Source: Sphingobacterium composti (GTDB taxonomy: Bacteria; Bacteroidota; Bacteroidia; Sphingobacteriales; Sphingobacteriaceae). Taken from it: DNA of 64,000 nucleotides. The notes beneath the pieces were generated by a model. That model had not been told where the DNA came from, searched no databases, and was given only the letters and a program-made list of their open reading frames with translations. Position 1 is the stretch's first letter, and the number at the start of each line of letters is the position of its first letter. Positions 8,613 through 19,200 of this stretch are shown here, one piece after another. Location: contig NZ_WUQZ01000001.1 of the NCBI RefSeq assembly GCF_009829075.1, forward strand, positions 62,001-126,000. Reading direction: 5' to 3'. A program made the position numbers and the translations under genes.

Positions 8613-9807
8613 ATCTATTAATTTCCCATTTTTCTAATATATTACCACTATCATCAATCATTTGAGTTAGAAAAGACTTCTCATTTGCTTTTATATCCAT
8701 TATTGTTCTTTTACCAATTTGTGGTGCTCCTCCAATAAAGAGTGCAAATTTATTTTGTCCGGAAGGTGGGTAAAATTTTGCTTTATGCGTATGTCCGCTG
8801 TACACAATGTCTATTTTGTGTTGATTAAAGATTGGAACAAAAAGTTCGGTACAGTGTGTGGGTCCGTGCCAATCCCCAGAATGTAATGGAGGCATGTGCA
8901 TGACAACAGCTCTATATTTTGCTTTTTTGTATGCTTTAGTTTTTACAATACTTAATAGCCAATCACGTTGTTCAAGTCGTAATTTATCATAGTCAGCAAG
9001 TCCAAAGTATTCACTACTTCCATCGGTTTTATCTTCACCTGAGTCTAGACAAATCCAAAATATGGGGCCATGCTTGAATGCTTGATAAGTTACTTTATTA
9101 GGTTTGTTAAAAATTTCAACTAATTCCCTTGCAAAGGCACCTCTTGTCTCATGATTTCCACGATTGAATACAAAAGGTGTATTGGTTGAAAAAAGTTTGC
9201 TGATTGGCATGAAGAAGTTTTTGACAACTTGACTTTCTTCATATACTTGATTGAAGATGTCTCCATTGAATAAAACCAAATCAGTATTTGTCTGCTTCTT
9301 TACATTCCACAATTCACCGAAACTTTCTGCTCTATCGTGTATGTCATTAAATATGATGACTTCGCAAGAGCTTTTATTTACAGGTTGTGTTTTGAAAGTA
9401 TAATTTTCTGTTACGATCTCTTCTCCATATTTAATATCATAGCCGGACATTTTGATTAGATGTTTGGTGTGGACGCAGTAACTATAGGTAGTATCTGGCT
9501 TTAAGCCTTTGAGGTGAAAATTGAAAAAGCGACAATTTGCTACTTTCATGCCATGTTTACTTTCAAAATAAACTTGATCTATTTTTTCGATTCCATATTC
9601 AATCCAAGTATAACTATTTGTATTTGTCAATATCTGAATGTTTATTGAATCTGATGTAAGGTTTTGAAGATAGGGTAAAACAGTAAATCCTGGCTCAATA
9701 TTTTCACTTCTAATAGGTTGTTCAATTTCTTTAGATAAAGAGATATTTGGGACTGTAAATGTCAATAGTCCCAAAGATTTCATAAAATTTCTTCTATTAG
9801 ATTTCAT
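8611..9807 (-). CDS. Tat-exported metallophosphoesterase (purple-acid-phosphatase-like)
   Basis: Predicted periplasmic calcineurin-like phosphoesterase. The 398-residue protein has a twin-arginine start (NRRNFMKSLGLLTF), then a fibronectin-like domain (about 40-140) and the catalytic domain. Metal motifs are in order: Asp155-x-His157 (FNDIHD), Gly182-Asp183 (NGDIF), Gly-Asn218-His219-Glu (RGNHETRG), a His in VVMHMPP and the closing GHTH in YSGHTHKAKF. The fibronectin plus phosphoesterase layout resembles purple acid phosphatases, but substrate cannot be told. It is 8 nt downstream of the esterase gene, so the two are probably cotranscribed. Confidence 0.85.
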   Translation of the reverse strand: MKSNRRNFMKSLGLLTFTVPNISLSKEIEQPIRSENIEPGFTVLPYLQNLTSDSINIQILTNTNSYTWIEYGIEKIDQVYFESKHGMKVANCRFFNFHLKGLKPDTTYSYCVHTKHLIKMSGYDIKYGEEIVTENYTFKTQPVNKSSCEVIIFNDIHDRAESFGELWNVKKQTNTDLVLFNGDIFNQVYEESQVVKNFFMPISKLFSTNTPFVFNRGNHETRGAFARELVEIFNKPNKVTYQAFKHGPIFWICLDSGEDKTDGSSEYFGLADYDKLRLEQRDWLLSIVKTKAYKKAKYRAVVMHMPPLHSGDWHGPTHCTELFVPIFNQHKIDIVYSGHTHKAKFYPPSGQNKFALFIGGAPQIGKRTIMDIKANEKSFLTQMIDDSGNILEKWEINR

Positions 9808-9815
9808 AAGTACCT

Positions 9816-11126
9816 TTATTTCTTAACAAATTCTTTGATCCAATCAAATAGTTTTGTTTGTTGCTCTGGGTAGGTCCAGTGTCCTGTTTCTTGTACTAAG
9901 TATAATTCCTTTGGTGCTTTTATCTGATTGTATGCAGCGTAATATGAAGTTGGGGGACAAGTTTCATCGTTATATCCCCAAGTATAAAATCCTGGAACAG
10001 TAATTTTTCGTGCAAAATTCACCACATCGTAATACGCTGAAGTTTCAATTTTTTGTTTCGTCGCCATTGTAACCGCATTAGATGAATTAAACATATGTGG
10101 CCAACCTCCAGCGCGATTATGTAAATAGCCTGTCAGATCGCACATAGCTGGATAAATTGCGGCTAGTCCTTTTACTTTTTTATTTAGAGCAGTAGTTGTA
10201 ATAGAAAGTGTGCCTCCTTGACTTCCTCCCCAAAGGATAATATTTGAAGAATCGACTTCATCTAAGGAAGCCAAAACATCTACACCTCTGCTACATCCAA
10301 TATAGACCCTTTTATAATAGTAGGTATCCTTATTATCCAAATTCATTGTCGGATAGCCTTTCAATGCACCCGTACTAAGATCAGTATATAGACTAGCATC
10401 GTTGGTAACGGCAATGCCATGAATTCCTACTTGAAGTGTCACAAAGCCTTGTTCAGCTTGATCAATTAATCCGTTATATGGTCGAATTCCAGCTCCTGGA
10501 ACCTGTAAAATGGCAGGATATTTACCTGCTTTCTTTGGTTTTGCAAGAATTCCATGCATTCTACTATTATCTATATTTTTGTAACTGATATGGTATACAT
10601 CTACTTTTGCTGTAGAACGTTCAGGTAATAAGGTGTATGTTATCTCTAACGGAATTTTATTTGCTTTTTCCAATTCTGATTTCCAAAATTGGTCAAAATC
10701 TTCAGGTAAAGTCTGTGTAGGTTTAATTTTGTCAGGTGCAATAGCTGCTGTTGCTATACCTCTATATTCTATTCCATCTACTTTAACTTTGACTTCACAT
10801 CGAATAAAAGCTGGTGTGTCAACAGAGAAAGCGTTACCAACTTCATAATTTTGTTTATTTACCTTAATACTACCTTTTTGTGTTGGCGCCATTTTTTCCA
10901 ACCCTATAGAATAAGTAGCATCCACATTTTGCATAGGTAAATGATTTTTAATAATGGTGGTGGTGAATTTAATTTTTTCACCAGGGGCATACGTCCAATC
11001 GGCTTTGTTTGGCGTAACTAATACTTGAATAGGTTGATTATGCCTTGATTGCGCGAAGGCATAAAATTGTGATGCAATGCAGATATAGGCGCATAAGACA
11101 GCAGTTAGAATAATTGATTTTTTCAT
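9816..11126 (-). CDS. Secreted acetyl (xylan) esterase, CE7/AXE1-like
   Basis: An alpha/beta hydrolase that probably removes acetyl groups from sugars or related esters in the periplasm. Starting at 11126 gives 436 residues with a clean signal peptide (MKKSIILTAVLCAYICIASQ); a further upstream in-frame start at 11192 would bury the signal peptide. Residues 30-130 form a beta-rich N-domain, then the hydrolase domain with nucleophile Ser302 (GGSQGG), Asp387 (GYNDETCPP) and His416 (ETGHWTYP), the CE7 arrangement. It heads a two-gene unit with the metallophosphoesterase. Deacetylase substrate specificity is inference. Confidence 0.82.
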   Translation of the reverse strand: MKKSIILTAVLCAYICIASQFYAFAQSRHNQPIQVLVTPNKADWTYAPGEKIKFTTTIIKNHLPMQNVDATYSIGLEKMAPTQKGSIKVNKQNYEVGNAFSVDTPAFIRCEVKVKVDGIEYRGIATAAIAPDKIKPTQTLPEDFDQFWKSELEKANKIPLEITYTLLPERSTAKVDVYHISYKNIDNSRMHGILAKPKKAGKYPAILQVPGAGIRPYNGLIDQAEQGFVTLQVGIHGIAVTNDASLYTDLSTGALKGYPTMNLDNKDTYYYKRVYIGCSRGVDVLASLDEVDSSNIILWGGSQGGTLSITTTALNKKVKGLAAIYPAMCDLTGYLHNRAGGWPHMFNSSNAVTMATKQKIETSAYYDVVNFARKITVPGFYTWGYNDETCPPTSYYAAYNQIKAPKELYLVQETGHWTYPEQQTKLFDWIKEFVKK

Positions 11127-11278
11127 AGATTGTGTTAAGATGTTATAATGGTTTGTATTAATGAATTTAAATATCTGTATTTTTGATAGCAATTAAAAGT
11201 ATTTAAAATATTTTAATTGAAATTGTTTAATCTAGTTGAACTAGCTAATTTCTCTAGGGCATAGTATATAAAATGTGT

Positions 11279-11368
11279 TTTTTATGCAAAAATAAAATTT
11301 TAAATACCCCATTTTATTCACACTTGACTATATTTGCTAACTATGTTTCATAGACAATGTTTTATGCA
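11279..11368 (+). promoter_or_regulatory. argD promoter region with repeated TTTTATKCA half-sites
   Basis: A -7 element TATATTTG is at 11329-11336; no convincing -33 partner is visible. Three copies of a TTTTATGCA/TTTTATTCA unit flank it: within 11279-11288, 11311-11320 and 11360-11368. Similar half-sites make up ArgR boxes in other bacteria, so arginine-dependent repression is plausible. The rest of the 262-nt gap between the divergent esterase and argD holds nothing else recognisable. Confidence 0.5.
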
Positions 11369-11388
11369 ACACAATACGTTATACTAAA

Positions 11389-12525
11389 ATGAATTTATTT
11401 GATGTTTATCCTGTCAATCCTATCAATATAGTCAAAGCACAAGGCTCAACTATTTGGGATGCAGAAGGTAATGAGTATTTGGACTTGTACGGTGGTCATG
11501 CCGTAATTTCTATTGGACATACTCATCCACACTATGTAAAAACGATTACTGACCAATTGAATGCTATTGGTTTCTATTCTAACTCGATTGAAATTCCTAT
11601 TCAAAAACGATTGGCTCAACAATTGGGTGAGGTGTCGGGTAAAGAGGAGTATACGTTATTCTTATGTAATTCAGGTGCTGAGGCTAATGAAAACGCATTG
11701 AAATTGGCTTCGTTTCATACAGGACGTAAGAAAGTGATTGCTTTCACGAAGGCTTTTCACGGACGTACTTCGTTGGCTGTTGCTGCTACAGACAATCCGA
11801 GTATTGTGGCTCCAGTAAACCAAACGGATAATGTTGTCTTCTTACCATTCAATGATGAAGACGCTTTGACTAAGGCATTTTCGGAATTTGGAGAAGAAAT
11901 CGCTGCAGTCATTATTGAAGGTATTCAAGGAGTTGGTGGTATTCGTGAGGCATCAATTTCATTTTTAAAATTAATCCGTTCATTGTGTGATCAATACGGA
12001 GCTGTATATATTGCTGATTCAGTACAATGTGGTTACGGACGTACAGGTGATTTTTATTCACATGATTATGCAGGCGTAAATGCTGATATTTACTCGATGG
12101 CAAAAGGTATGGGTAATGGTTTTCCAATCGGGGGTATTGCTATTGCGCCTAAATTCAAAGCTTCATACGGTTTGTTAGGTACTACTTTTGGTGGTAATCA
12201 TTTAGCTTGTGCTGCAGCTGTTGCTGTTTTGGATGTTATCAAACAAGAAAATTTGTTAGAAAATGCTAAAACAATTGGTTCTTATTTGATTGATGAATTA
12301 AAGAACTTTGATAAAGTTCAAGACGTAAGAGGACGTGGTTTGATGATAGGTATTGATTTACCAGCAGAGTTGGCAGGTGTGAAAAAAGATTTGTTGGCTA
12401 AAAATAGAATTTTCACAGGTGAAGCTAAGCCAAATGTGATACGTATTTTACCAGCTTTGAATATAACAAAAGATATTGCAGATAGATTTTTAACAGCTTT
12501 AGACGAACGTCTAAAAGCTTTATAA
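11389..12525 (+). CDS. argD: Acetylornithine/succinylornithine aminotransferase
   Basis: PLP enzyme that converts N-acyl-glutamate semialdehyde to N-acyl-ornithine. The 378-residue fold-type I aminotransferase has the substrate/PLP loop CNSGAEANENALK (93-105), Asp210 that holds the pyridine nitrogen (YIADSVQCGYGRTG) and the Schiff-base Lys239 (SMAKGMGNGFPIGG). Length is typical of ArgD. It opens the arg/pro cluster, with 25 nt to the transcarbamylase gene. Whether the acyl group is acetyl or succinyl is not decided by this gene. Confidence 0.94.
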   Translation: MNLFDVYPVNPINIVKAQGSTIWDAEGNEYLDLYGGHAVISIGHTHPHYVKTITDQLNAIGFYSNSIEIPIQKRLAQQLGEVSGKEEYTLFLCNSGAEANENALKLASFHTGRKKVIAFTKAFHGRTSLAVAATDNPSIVAPVNQTDNVVFLPFNDEDALTKAFSEFGEEIAAVIIEGIQGVGGIREASISFLKLIRSLCDQYGAVYIADSVQCGYGRTGDFYSHDYAGVNADIYSMAKGMGNGFPIGGIAIAPKFKASYGLLGTTFGGNHLACAAAVAVLDVIKQENLLENAKTIGSYLIDELKNFDKVQDVRGRGLMIGIDLPAELAGVKKDLLAKNRIFTGEAKPNVIRILPALNITKDIADRFLTALDERLKAL

Positions 12526-12550
12526 TATAGATTCATAGATAACGATATCA

Positions 12551-13516
12551 ATGAAAAAATTCTTTTCAGTAGCGGATGTGGATAGTTTGGATGCTATCGT
12601 CAAAGAAGCTTTAGAACTAAAAGCGAATCCTAATGCAAACGAAACATTAGGTAAATATAAAACATTGGGTTTAGTGTTCTTGAATCCAAGCTTACGTACA
12701 CGCTTAAGTACGCAAAAAGCGGCCATGAACCTAGGCATGAACGTCATGGTCATGAATATGGATAAAGACGGTTGGGCTTTGGAAACGCAAGACGGTGTCG
12801 TTATGAATGGTACAACAGTAGAACACATTCGTGAAGCTGCTGCTGTAATGGGCGAATACTGTGATATCTTAGGCTTGCGTTCATTCCCTTCTTTGAAAGA
12901 CAAAGAAGCGGATTATAACGAAGATTTGTTTAATAAATTTATCAAATTCTGTGGTGTACCTGTTGTATCATTAGAAAGTGCCACGCGTCATCCATTGCAA
13001 AGTTTGACAGACCTCATTACAATCACTGAGCACAAAAAAGTAGCTAAACCTAAAGTAGTATTGGCTTGGGCTCCACACGTGAAAGCATTGCCGCAAGCGG
13101 TGCCAAATTCATTTGCGGAATGGATGTCAAAGGCACAAGAGCAAGGTTTAGTAGACTTTACTGTTGCGCACCCTGAAGGTTATGATTTAGCAGAAGATTT
13201 TACTAAAGGTGCTACTATTACGAATAATTTGGATGAAGCATTAGCTGGTGCTGACTTTGTGTATGTGAAAAACTGGTCTTCCTACAAAGAATACGGTCAA
13301 GTTTATCCAGTAAGTGAAAACTGGATGATGGACAATCAAAAGTTGACCTTAACAAATGATGCTAAAGTGATGCACTGTTTGCCAGTACGTCGTGATTTGG
13401 AATTATCTTCGGAAATATTAGATGGTCCAAATTCATTAGTTATCAAAGAAGCAAGCAACCGTGTTTGGGCAGCACAAGTGGTGTTGAAAAGAATGTTGGA
13501 AAGTCTAAATAAATAA
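12551..13516 (+). CDS. argF': N-acetyl/N-succinyl-ornithine transcarbamylase
   Basis: Transfers carbamoyl to an acylated ornithine, the form of this step known from Xanthomonas (acetyl) and Bacteroides (succinyl). The 321-residue protein has the carbamoyl-phosphate motif FLNPSLRTRLSTQKA (SxRTR at 47-51), ESATRHPLQSLTDL (His-Pro-Leu-Gln) and MHCLPVRRDLEL. The DxxSMG-like ornithine loop of ordinary OTCases is missing. The position that separates acetyl (Glu) from succinyl (Pro) enzymes, in NGTTVEHI, is Val90 here, so the acyl substrate is uncertain. It lies inside the arg cluster, 10 nt before argB. Confidence 0.93.
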   Translation: MKKFFSVADVDSLDAIVKEALELKANPNANETLGKYKTLGLVFLNPSLRTRLSTQKAAMNLGMNVMVMNMDKDGWALETQDGVVMNGTTVEHIREAAAVMGEYCDILGLRSFPSLKDKEADYNEDLFNKFIKFCGVPVVSLESATRHPLQSLTDLITITEHKKVAKPKVVLAWAPHVKALPQAVPNSFAEWMSKAQEQGLVDFTVAHPEGYDLAEDFTKGATITNNLDEALAGADFVYVKNWSSYKEYGQVYPVSENWMMDNQKLTLTNDAKVMHCLPVRRDLELSSEILDGPNSLVIKEASNRVWAAQVVLKRMLESLNK

Positions 13517-13526
13517 GTAAATATAT

Positions 13527-14324
13527 ATGTCAAATAGTACGTTGAATATTATAAAGATCGGTGGTAATGTAATTGATGATGATATTCAATTAGAAGCTTT
13601 CTTAGAAAAATTTGCTGCCATTCCAGGCAAGAAAATTTTGGTGCACGGTGGTGGGAAGATTGCTACACGTGTAGCTTCCAAAATGGGATTAGAAGCTAAG
13701 ATGGTCGAAGGTCGCCGTATTACGGATCAAGATATGTTGGACGTGGTGACGATGGTTTACGCTGGGCTTACAAACAAAAAAGTAGTCGCTACATTACAAA
13801 AATATACATGTGATGCTATTGGATTAAGTGGAGCAGATGGGAATGTAATTAAAGCAATTAAGCGTCCTGTTAGAGAGATTGATTATGGATTTGCTGGAGA
13901 TATTTTAGCAGATTCAGTGAATTCTTTAGCGATTAAGAAGTTTTTGGATGCAGGTTTTACTCCTGTTTTCTCTGCAATAACGCATAATGGGTCGGGACAA
14001 TTATTGAATACCAATGCAGATACTATAGCTTCTGCTTTAGCAACTTCAATGGCCGAACATTATGAAACATCTTTGATTTACTGTTTTGAGAAAAATGGGG
14101 TGTTGTTGGATGTAAATGATGATAATTCTGTGATTGAAAATATCACTGCGAATGATTTTGTGAAGTATAAAGAGCGTGGAGTAATTAGCGATGGTATGAT
14201 TCCAAAGTTAGAAAATGCGTTTGAAGCAATCAATAAAGGGGTGAAATCTGTATATATTGGCAATGCTTCCAATTTACATTTGTTTCAACAGCAAAAATTC
14301 GGAACTTGTCTTATCAATAAGTAA
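13527..14324 (+). CDS. argB: Acetylglutamate kinase-type enzyme
   Basis: Phosphorylates N-acylglutamate in arginine synthesis. The 265-residue amino-acid-kinase fold shows the ATP-lid start IIKIGGNVIDDD, the glycine-rich substrate loop KILVHGGGKIATRVASKMG, AIGLSGADGNVIKAIKR and the late GVISDGMIPKLENAFEA, which is diagnostic for ArgB. No N-terminal extension, so it is the arginine-insensitive-looking short form. It sits between argF' and proC. Confidence 0.93.
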   Translation: MSNSTLNIIKIGGNVIDDDIQLEAFLEKFAAIPGKKILVHGGGKIATRVASKMGLEAKMVEGRRITDQDMLDVVTMVYAGLTNKKVVATLQKYTCDAIGLSGADGNVIKAIKRPVREIDYGFAGDILADSVNSLAIKKFLDAGFTPVFSAITHNGSGQLLNTNADTIASALATSMAEHYETSLIYCFEKNGVLLDVNDDNSVIENITANDFVKYKERGVISDGMIPKLENAFEAINKGVKSVYIGNASNLHLFQQQKFGTCLINK

Positions 14325-14345
14325 TTAACTTTACAAACCTAAACC

Positions 14346-15146
14346 ATGAGTAAGATAACAATAATAGGATCGGGAAATATAGGATTTTCATTAGCCAAAG
14401 GTTTAGTGAAATCTAATATTTACAATGCTGAAGATATCGTATTAACCCGCAGAACTTTAGCTTCTTTGTCAGAAGAGGTAGCATTAGGTTTTGGGGTAAG
14501 TGCAGATAATTCTACGGCCATTGAAGGTGCAGAAATCGTTGTGTTAGCCGTGCTTCCACAACAGATTAAGAAAGTAATGGAAGATATTGCTTCAAATGTG
14601 CAGCCGAATCAAATTATGGTGTCTGTCGCTTCTGGCGTTTCATGTCAAGATGTGAAAGATGTCTTGGGACAAGATAAGATTGTCGTTCGTGCTATGCCGA
14701 ATACGGCTATTGCTATTGGTCAGTCGATGACTTGTATCGCTACTGACAATGCAAGTACTGATGCTGTAAATCAAGTGGAGAAATTATTTGAAGCGGTAGG
14801 TTCGGTGGTGGTTATCAACGAAGATTTGATGACTTCAGCAACAGCCTTATGTGCTTGTGGTATTGCCTTCTTCCTGCGTGCTATTCGTGCTGCTTCGCAA
14901 GGTGGTGTTGAAATCGGTTTCCATGCACACGACGCCTTAAAAATGGCTATTCAGACAGCTAAAGGCGCAGCAGATTTATTGTTGCAGACGCATAGCCATC
15001 CAGAAAGTGAAATCGACAAAGTAACTTCTCCTAAAGGCTGTACTATTGCCGGATTGAACGAGATGGAGCACAATGGATTAAGCTCTGCATTCATCAAAGG
15101 AATTAAATTGTCAGCGAAAAAGGCTGGCGGACTCTATAATGAATAA
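14346..15146 (+). CDS. proC: Pyrroline-5-carboxylate reductase
   Basis: Reduces pyrroline-5-carboxylate to proline with NAD(P)H. The 266-residue protein has a Rossmann N-domain (IIGSGNIGFSLAKGLVKS), VVLAVLPQQIKKVM and the conserved VRAMPNTAIAIGQSMTC. The helical dimer domain carries SPKGCTIAGLNEMEHNGL, the family signature with the Thr/Gly region. Its placement inside an arginine operon links proline and arginine supply. The 3' end overlaps argE by 8 nt, so translation is probably coupled. Confidence 0.94.
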   Translation: MSKITIIGSGNIGFSLAKGLVKSNIYNAEDIVLTRRTLASLSEEVALGFGVSADNSTAIEGAEIVVLAVLPQQIKKVMEDIASNVQPNQIMVSVASGVSCQDVKDVLGQDKIVVRAMPNTAIAIGQSMTCIATDNASTDAVNQVEKLFEAVGSVVVINEDLMTSATALCACGIAFFLRAIRAASQGGVEIGFHAHDALKMAIQTAKGAADLLLQTHSHPESEIDKVTSPKGCTIAGLNEMEHNGLSSAFIKGIKLSAKKAGGLYNE

Positions 15147-16206
15147 GAATATAGAACAACTTATTGAAGATAGTAAATCTCTATTGGCTCAGCTGATAGA
15201 GATTCCTTCTTTTAGTAGGGAGGAGGAGCAAACAGCTGATTGTATCAGTCATTTCCTTATCGAACGTGGAATATCGAATAATCAAGTAGGCAATAATGTC
15301 ATTGCTTATAACAAATATTTTGATCCTTCTAAGTCTACTATTCTATTAAATTCTCATCATGATACCGTAAAACCGAATCCTGGTTATACCAAAGATCCAT
15401 TCAAAGCAATTGTCGAAGACGGTAAGTTATTTGGATTAGGCTCAAATGATGCTGGAGGTTGTTTAGTTTCGTTGATTGCTAGCTTCATATATTATTACAA
15501 TGACGAGAATTTAGCTTATAATCTCTGTTTGATTGCATCAGCTGAGGAAGAGATATCGGGTAAGAATGGAATAGAAGAAGCGTATAAGCATGTGAATGAA
15601 TGTACTTTTGCTATTGTTGGTGAACCGACTTTATTAGAATTGGCTGTAGCCGAAAAAGGCTTAATGGTTTTGGATTGCACTGCACATGGTGAATCTGGTC
15701 ATGCTGCGCGTGAAGAAGGTGTTAATGCGATTTACAAAGCCATTGAAGATATCAATTGGTTCAATTCTTATAAATTTCCAAAGGAATCAGAATTCTTAGG
15801 ACCTATGAAAATGTCTGTCACAGTTATTAATGCAGGTTCACAACATAATGTCGTGCCAGCAGAATGTAAATACGTAGTAGATGTCCGTACAACTGATGTT
15901 TATACTAATGTTGAGGTATTGGAAATTATCAAATCACATGTCAAATCGGATGTACAAGCACGTTCTACACGTTTGAATCCTTCTACCATTCCTGTAGATC
16001 ATCCAATCGTTCAGGCAGGGCTATCATTAGGTAAAAAGATGTATGGAAGTCCAACAATGAGTGATCAAGCTTTGTTACCGATAACTTCAATAAAAGTTGG
16101 TCCAGGTGATTCTGCACGCTCTCATACCGCAGACGAATTTATCTATGTGCATGAGATAGAGGATGGTATAAGGTTTTATATAGAATTATTGGGTTGGGTG
16201 CTTTAA
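15139..16206 (+). CDS. argE: M20-family acetylornithine deacetylase
   Basis: Hydrolyses the acyl group from acylornithine or acylcitrulline to finish the linear arginine route. The 355-residue M20 peptidase-fold protein has the di-zinc ligands His73-x-Asp75 (NSHHDTV), Asp104 (GSNDAGG), Glu136/Glu137 (SAEEEISG), Glu162 (VGEPT) and a C-terminal His in ARSHTADEF. Length fits ArgE rather than longer DapE. Start overlaps proC by 8 nt. In this pathway the real substrate may be N-acylcitrulline. Confidence 0.9.
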   Translation: MNKNIEQLIEDSKSLLAQLIEIPSFSREEEQTADCISHFLIERGISNNQVGNNVIAYNKYFDPSKSTILLNSHHDTVKPNPGYTKDPFKAIVEDGKLFGLGSNDAGGCLVSLIASFIYYYNDENLAYNLCLIASAEEEISGKNGIEEAYKHVNECTFAIVGEPTLLELAVAEKGLMVLDCTAHGESGHAAREEGVNAIYKAIEDINWFNSYKFPKESEFLGPMKMSVTVINAGSQHNVVPAECKYVVDVRTTDVYTNVEVLEIIKSHVKSDVQARSTRLNPSTIPVDHPIVQAGLSLGKKMYGSPTMSDQALLPITSIKVGPGDSARSHTADEFIYVHEIEDGIRFYIELLGWVL

Positions 16207-16228
16207 TAAGTGAGGACACTTTTGGTAG

Positions 16229-16271
16229 AAAATAAAAATGGTTAGAAATTACCCCTAACCATTTTTATTTT
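16229..16271. terminator. Bidirectional terminator between argE and the helicase
   Basis: A 17-bp perfect stem (16229-16245 with 16255-16271, core ATGGTTAG/CTAACCAT) with A/T runs on both flanks separates the converging argE and 1903-residue helicase genes. Confidence 0.88.
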
Positions 16272-16289
16272 AACTCTATATGAAGAGTA

Positions 16290-19200
16290 TTAACTTATTA
16301 TTCTTAATCTATTTCCGTCTTGAATTAATTGGTTATTATTTACCATAGTTTGAATTACCTGATTTAAAATACTATCAATCTGACTACCAACTTTTAGAAA
16401 ATCAAAAGTTCTTGCGGTTAATCTCACTAAATCCTCTTTATTAAGACTAATGTTTGCTTCCATAATTTCAAGAATAGCTATTGAAATTTCTTCTGGGGCT
16501 ATGTCTTCAATACTACGTTTCTCTATTGCATTATCTCGATATGTTTTCAAGTCTTTAGGCAAAGAGGATGAATTCCAATAGAAATCCTGTGTACCAATTG
16601 ATTTTGAAATGTTTGGAATAGATGCTACAATATCTGATAAATACATACTCAATTTTGCCCCTGCACGAGCTGTATTCCACAATTTCAAAATCCTCCTAAA
16701 TAATAGTGATTTGCTAATTGGAGCTTCTATTTCTACAATGGACTTCATCTGATTTAGAATCACTCGTCTATTTTCTGGAAAGTATATTGACTCGGCGTTT
16801 GCGAATGCTATTGAAGTAATATCAGCTGACTGATAAGGAATTTTAAAACTGCTTTCGATTTTTTTAACGGTTAGTTCATTAACTTTTGGTAATTCCTTTA
16901 GTTGCATTTCGGGAATTTCTAATATTGGTTTTTGAACTTTGTTTTTCTTAATATCATCGACTAGTTGGTGGATTTCTTGTATACACTGATCTTTATTTTT
17001 TATCCAATCTAACGTCCAAATGCGATAAATATTCCAACCTAAGCCTTTCAATACATTTGGTGCTAACAATTCTCGGTCATTTGTAGTATTGATGTGATTG
17101 TAGTTATCACCATCTACTAAAATTCCTAAGATGTATTCTTTGTCATTATCGGGATTAACAATTCCTAAATCAACTCTATAATTGGATGTTCCAATGTATT
17201 TGTTAACTTGTAAGCCATTTTCTTTTAGTTCATTTTCAATAGCATCAACCAAAGAAATTCTATTTGATGTTGTCGTCGTATGGTGTAGAATGTAACTTCC
17301 TTTTTCTGCAAAATTTAAAAACTCTTTAAGACCTTTTACTCCCTCAGATTTTGTTCTATTCAAATCAATTTGGTCTCCTTTCAATGTAGAAAACACCTTC
17401 ATTTCATAACGAGCCCTTGTGACAGCAACATTGAGTCTTCTCCAGCCTCCCTCTCTGTTCAGTGGTCCAAAATTCATGGAGATTTTGCCTTCTTCATTGG
17501 GTCCGTAGCAAATAGAGAAAAGAATAATATCCCTTTCATCACCTTGTACGTTTTCAAGGTTTTTTATGAAAATGGGTTCTTCATTTTGCATTGCTAGCTC
17601 TTCCAGCTGTGGATGTTTTTGAAACAATTCTTGTAATAAATCTTCGATTAAGTCCTGCTGAACTTGGCTAAATGTTACTACACCTAACGATTTTTTATTA
17701 CCCGATTGAAGATAGCTTTGAATGTATTCGACAATAGCTAAAGCCTCATTTTTATTCGTTCGCGTTTTTCCTTTATCATAAAATCCATTTATTTGTTGGA
17801 ATGTTACTTTTTGATTTAAATCATCTGGCGAAGGAAATGTTAATAATTTACTATCGTAAAAGTTTTTATTACTGAAGGAAATCAAACTTTCATGTTTGCT
17901 TCTATAATGACGAAGTAAGTGATTAGAAGGAATAGATAATGCTAAAGTATCTTCCAAAATGCTTTCTAAATCTTCCATTTCTAAATTCTCTTCGTCTATT
18001 TTTGAAGAAGCAAAAAAGCTTGTTGGCGGCATTTGTTTCGGGTCTCCCACGATTATAGCTTGTTTACCTCTAGCCAAAGCACTGATAGCTTCAGAAGTAG
18101 GTAGCTGCGATGCTTCGTCAAAAATTACCAAATCAAAATGTTCTTGATTCACATCAAAATATTGAGCCACAGAAATTGGGCTCATCAGCATACAAGGTTT
18201 TAGCCTTGGAATTAATGTAGGAATTTGGTCAAATAATCTACGTATAGTTATGCCTCTTCCTTTACTACGAATAGCCTTCTGTAACATGCCGATTTCTGAG
18301 CTTTGGGCGGCTTCTATCGATAGATTAGGAATTTTTGCACTTAATTGAGCAACTAGTTGCTGTTTTGAAAGTTCGGTAAATTGATAATGTATTTCTTTGT
18401 ATTGCTTGATTAATGACTCATAAATATCGGCATCAAAATGATTAAGCTCATCTGTACTATAGAGTGATTGAACGAAATGATTTAATCGAAGTACTTTCTC
18501 AAATTCATGCTGTGCATCTTTTGTGTCAATTACCCCTTCTTCTATTTTTTCAATAAACCAGTCAGTTCCAATTTGTTTGGCTTTGTCTTCGTAACTTTTA
18601 TAGGTCAACCATTCATCTAAGAGATTGATATGGGTTGATATTTTAGCTAATTCTACATCTGCGGGTATTTGATTTAAGAACTGCAATAAAATGGTTTCAT
18701 AGGATTGATAAAGTTCAACTTGCTTGATTATACTATCCAACTCATTGTTGAAATCAGTGTTTGCTATTACTGATTTTAACCAAGTGGATGGCGGATTATT
18801 CGATAATGTATTGATTAATTGGATTAATTCTTCTACTATGTTTATTTCCTTTAGGAGTCCTTCGTGATTAAAGCTATTTGTTGTTTTGTACTTTTCAAAT
18901 AATTGATTAAAGGTTCTGAATTTCTCTTCCTTTTCATTCTTTTGTAATACATTTAATTCGTCAAGATTAGCAAATAATTCATCTATACTTTCAGGATGTG
19001 TTATTTTATGAGATGAAAAACCTTGTAGGATACCTTTCACTTTTCTCTGTTTCAGCCATTTGGGTAAAAACCAAGTGTATTTGGCTTGATTCCATATCAT
19101 TTGAATCTCTTGATAATTGTAATCAAGTATTTTCGCATTAAAGGATGAGATAATTTTATCTCGCAGTCGAACAAGAGATTGATTCAAATGAATCCATTCT

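Noticed and set aside
11127..11192. Upstream start for the acetyl esterase
   Set aside because: Would place 22 residues without similarity ahead of a perfect signal peptide; start set at 11126.
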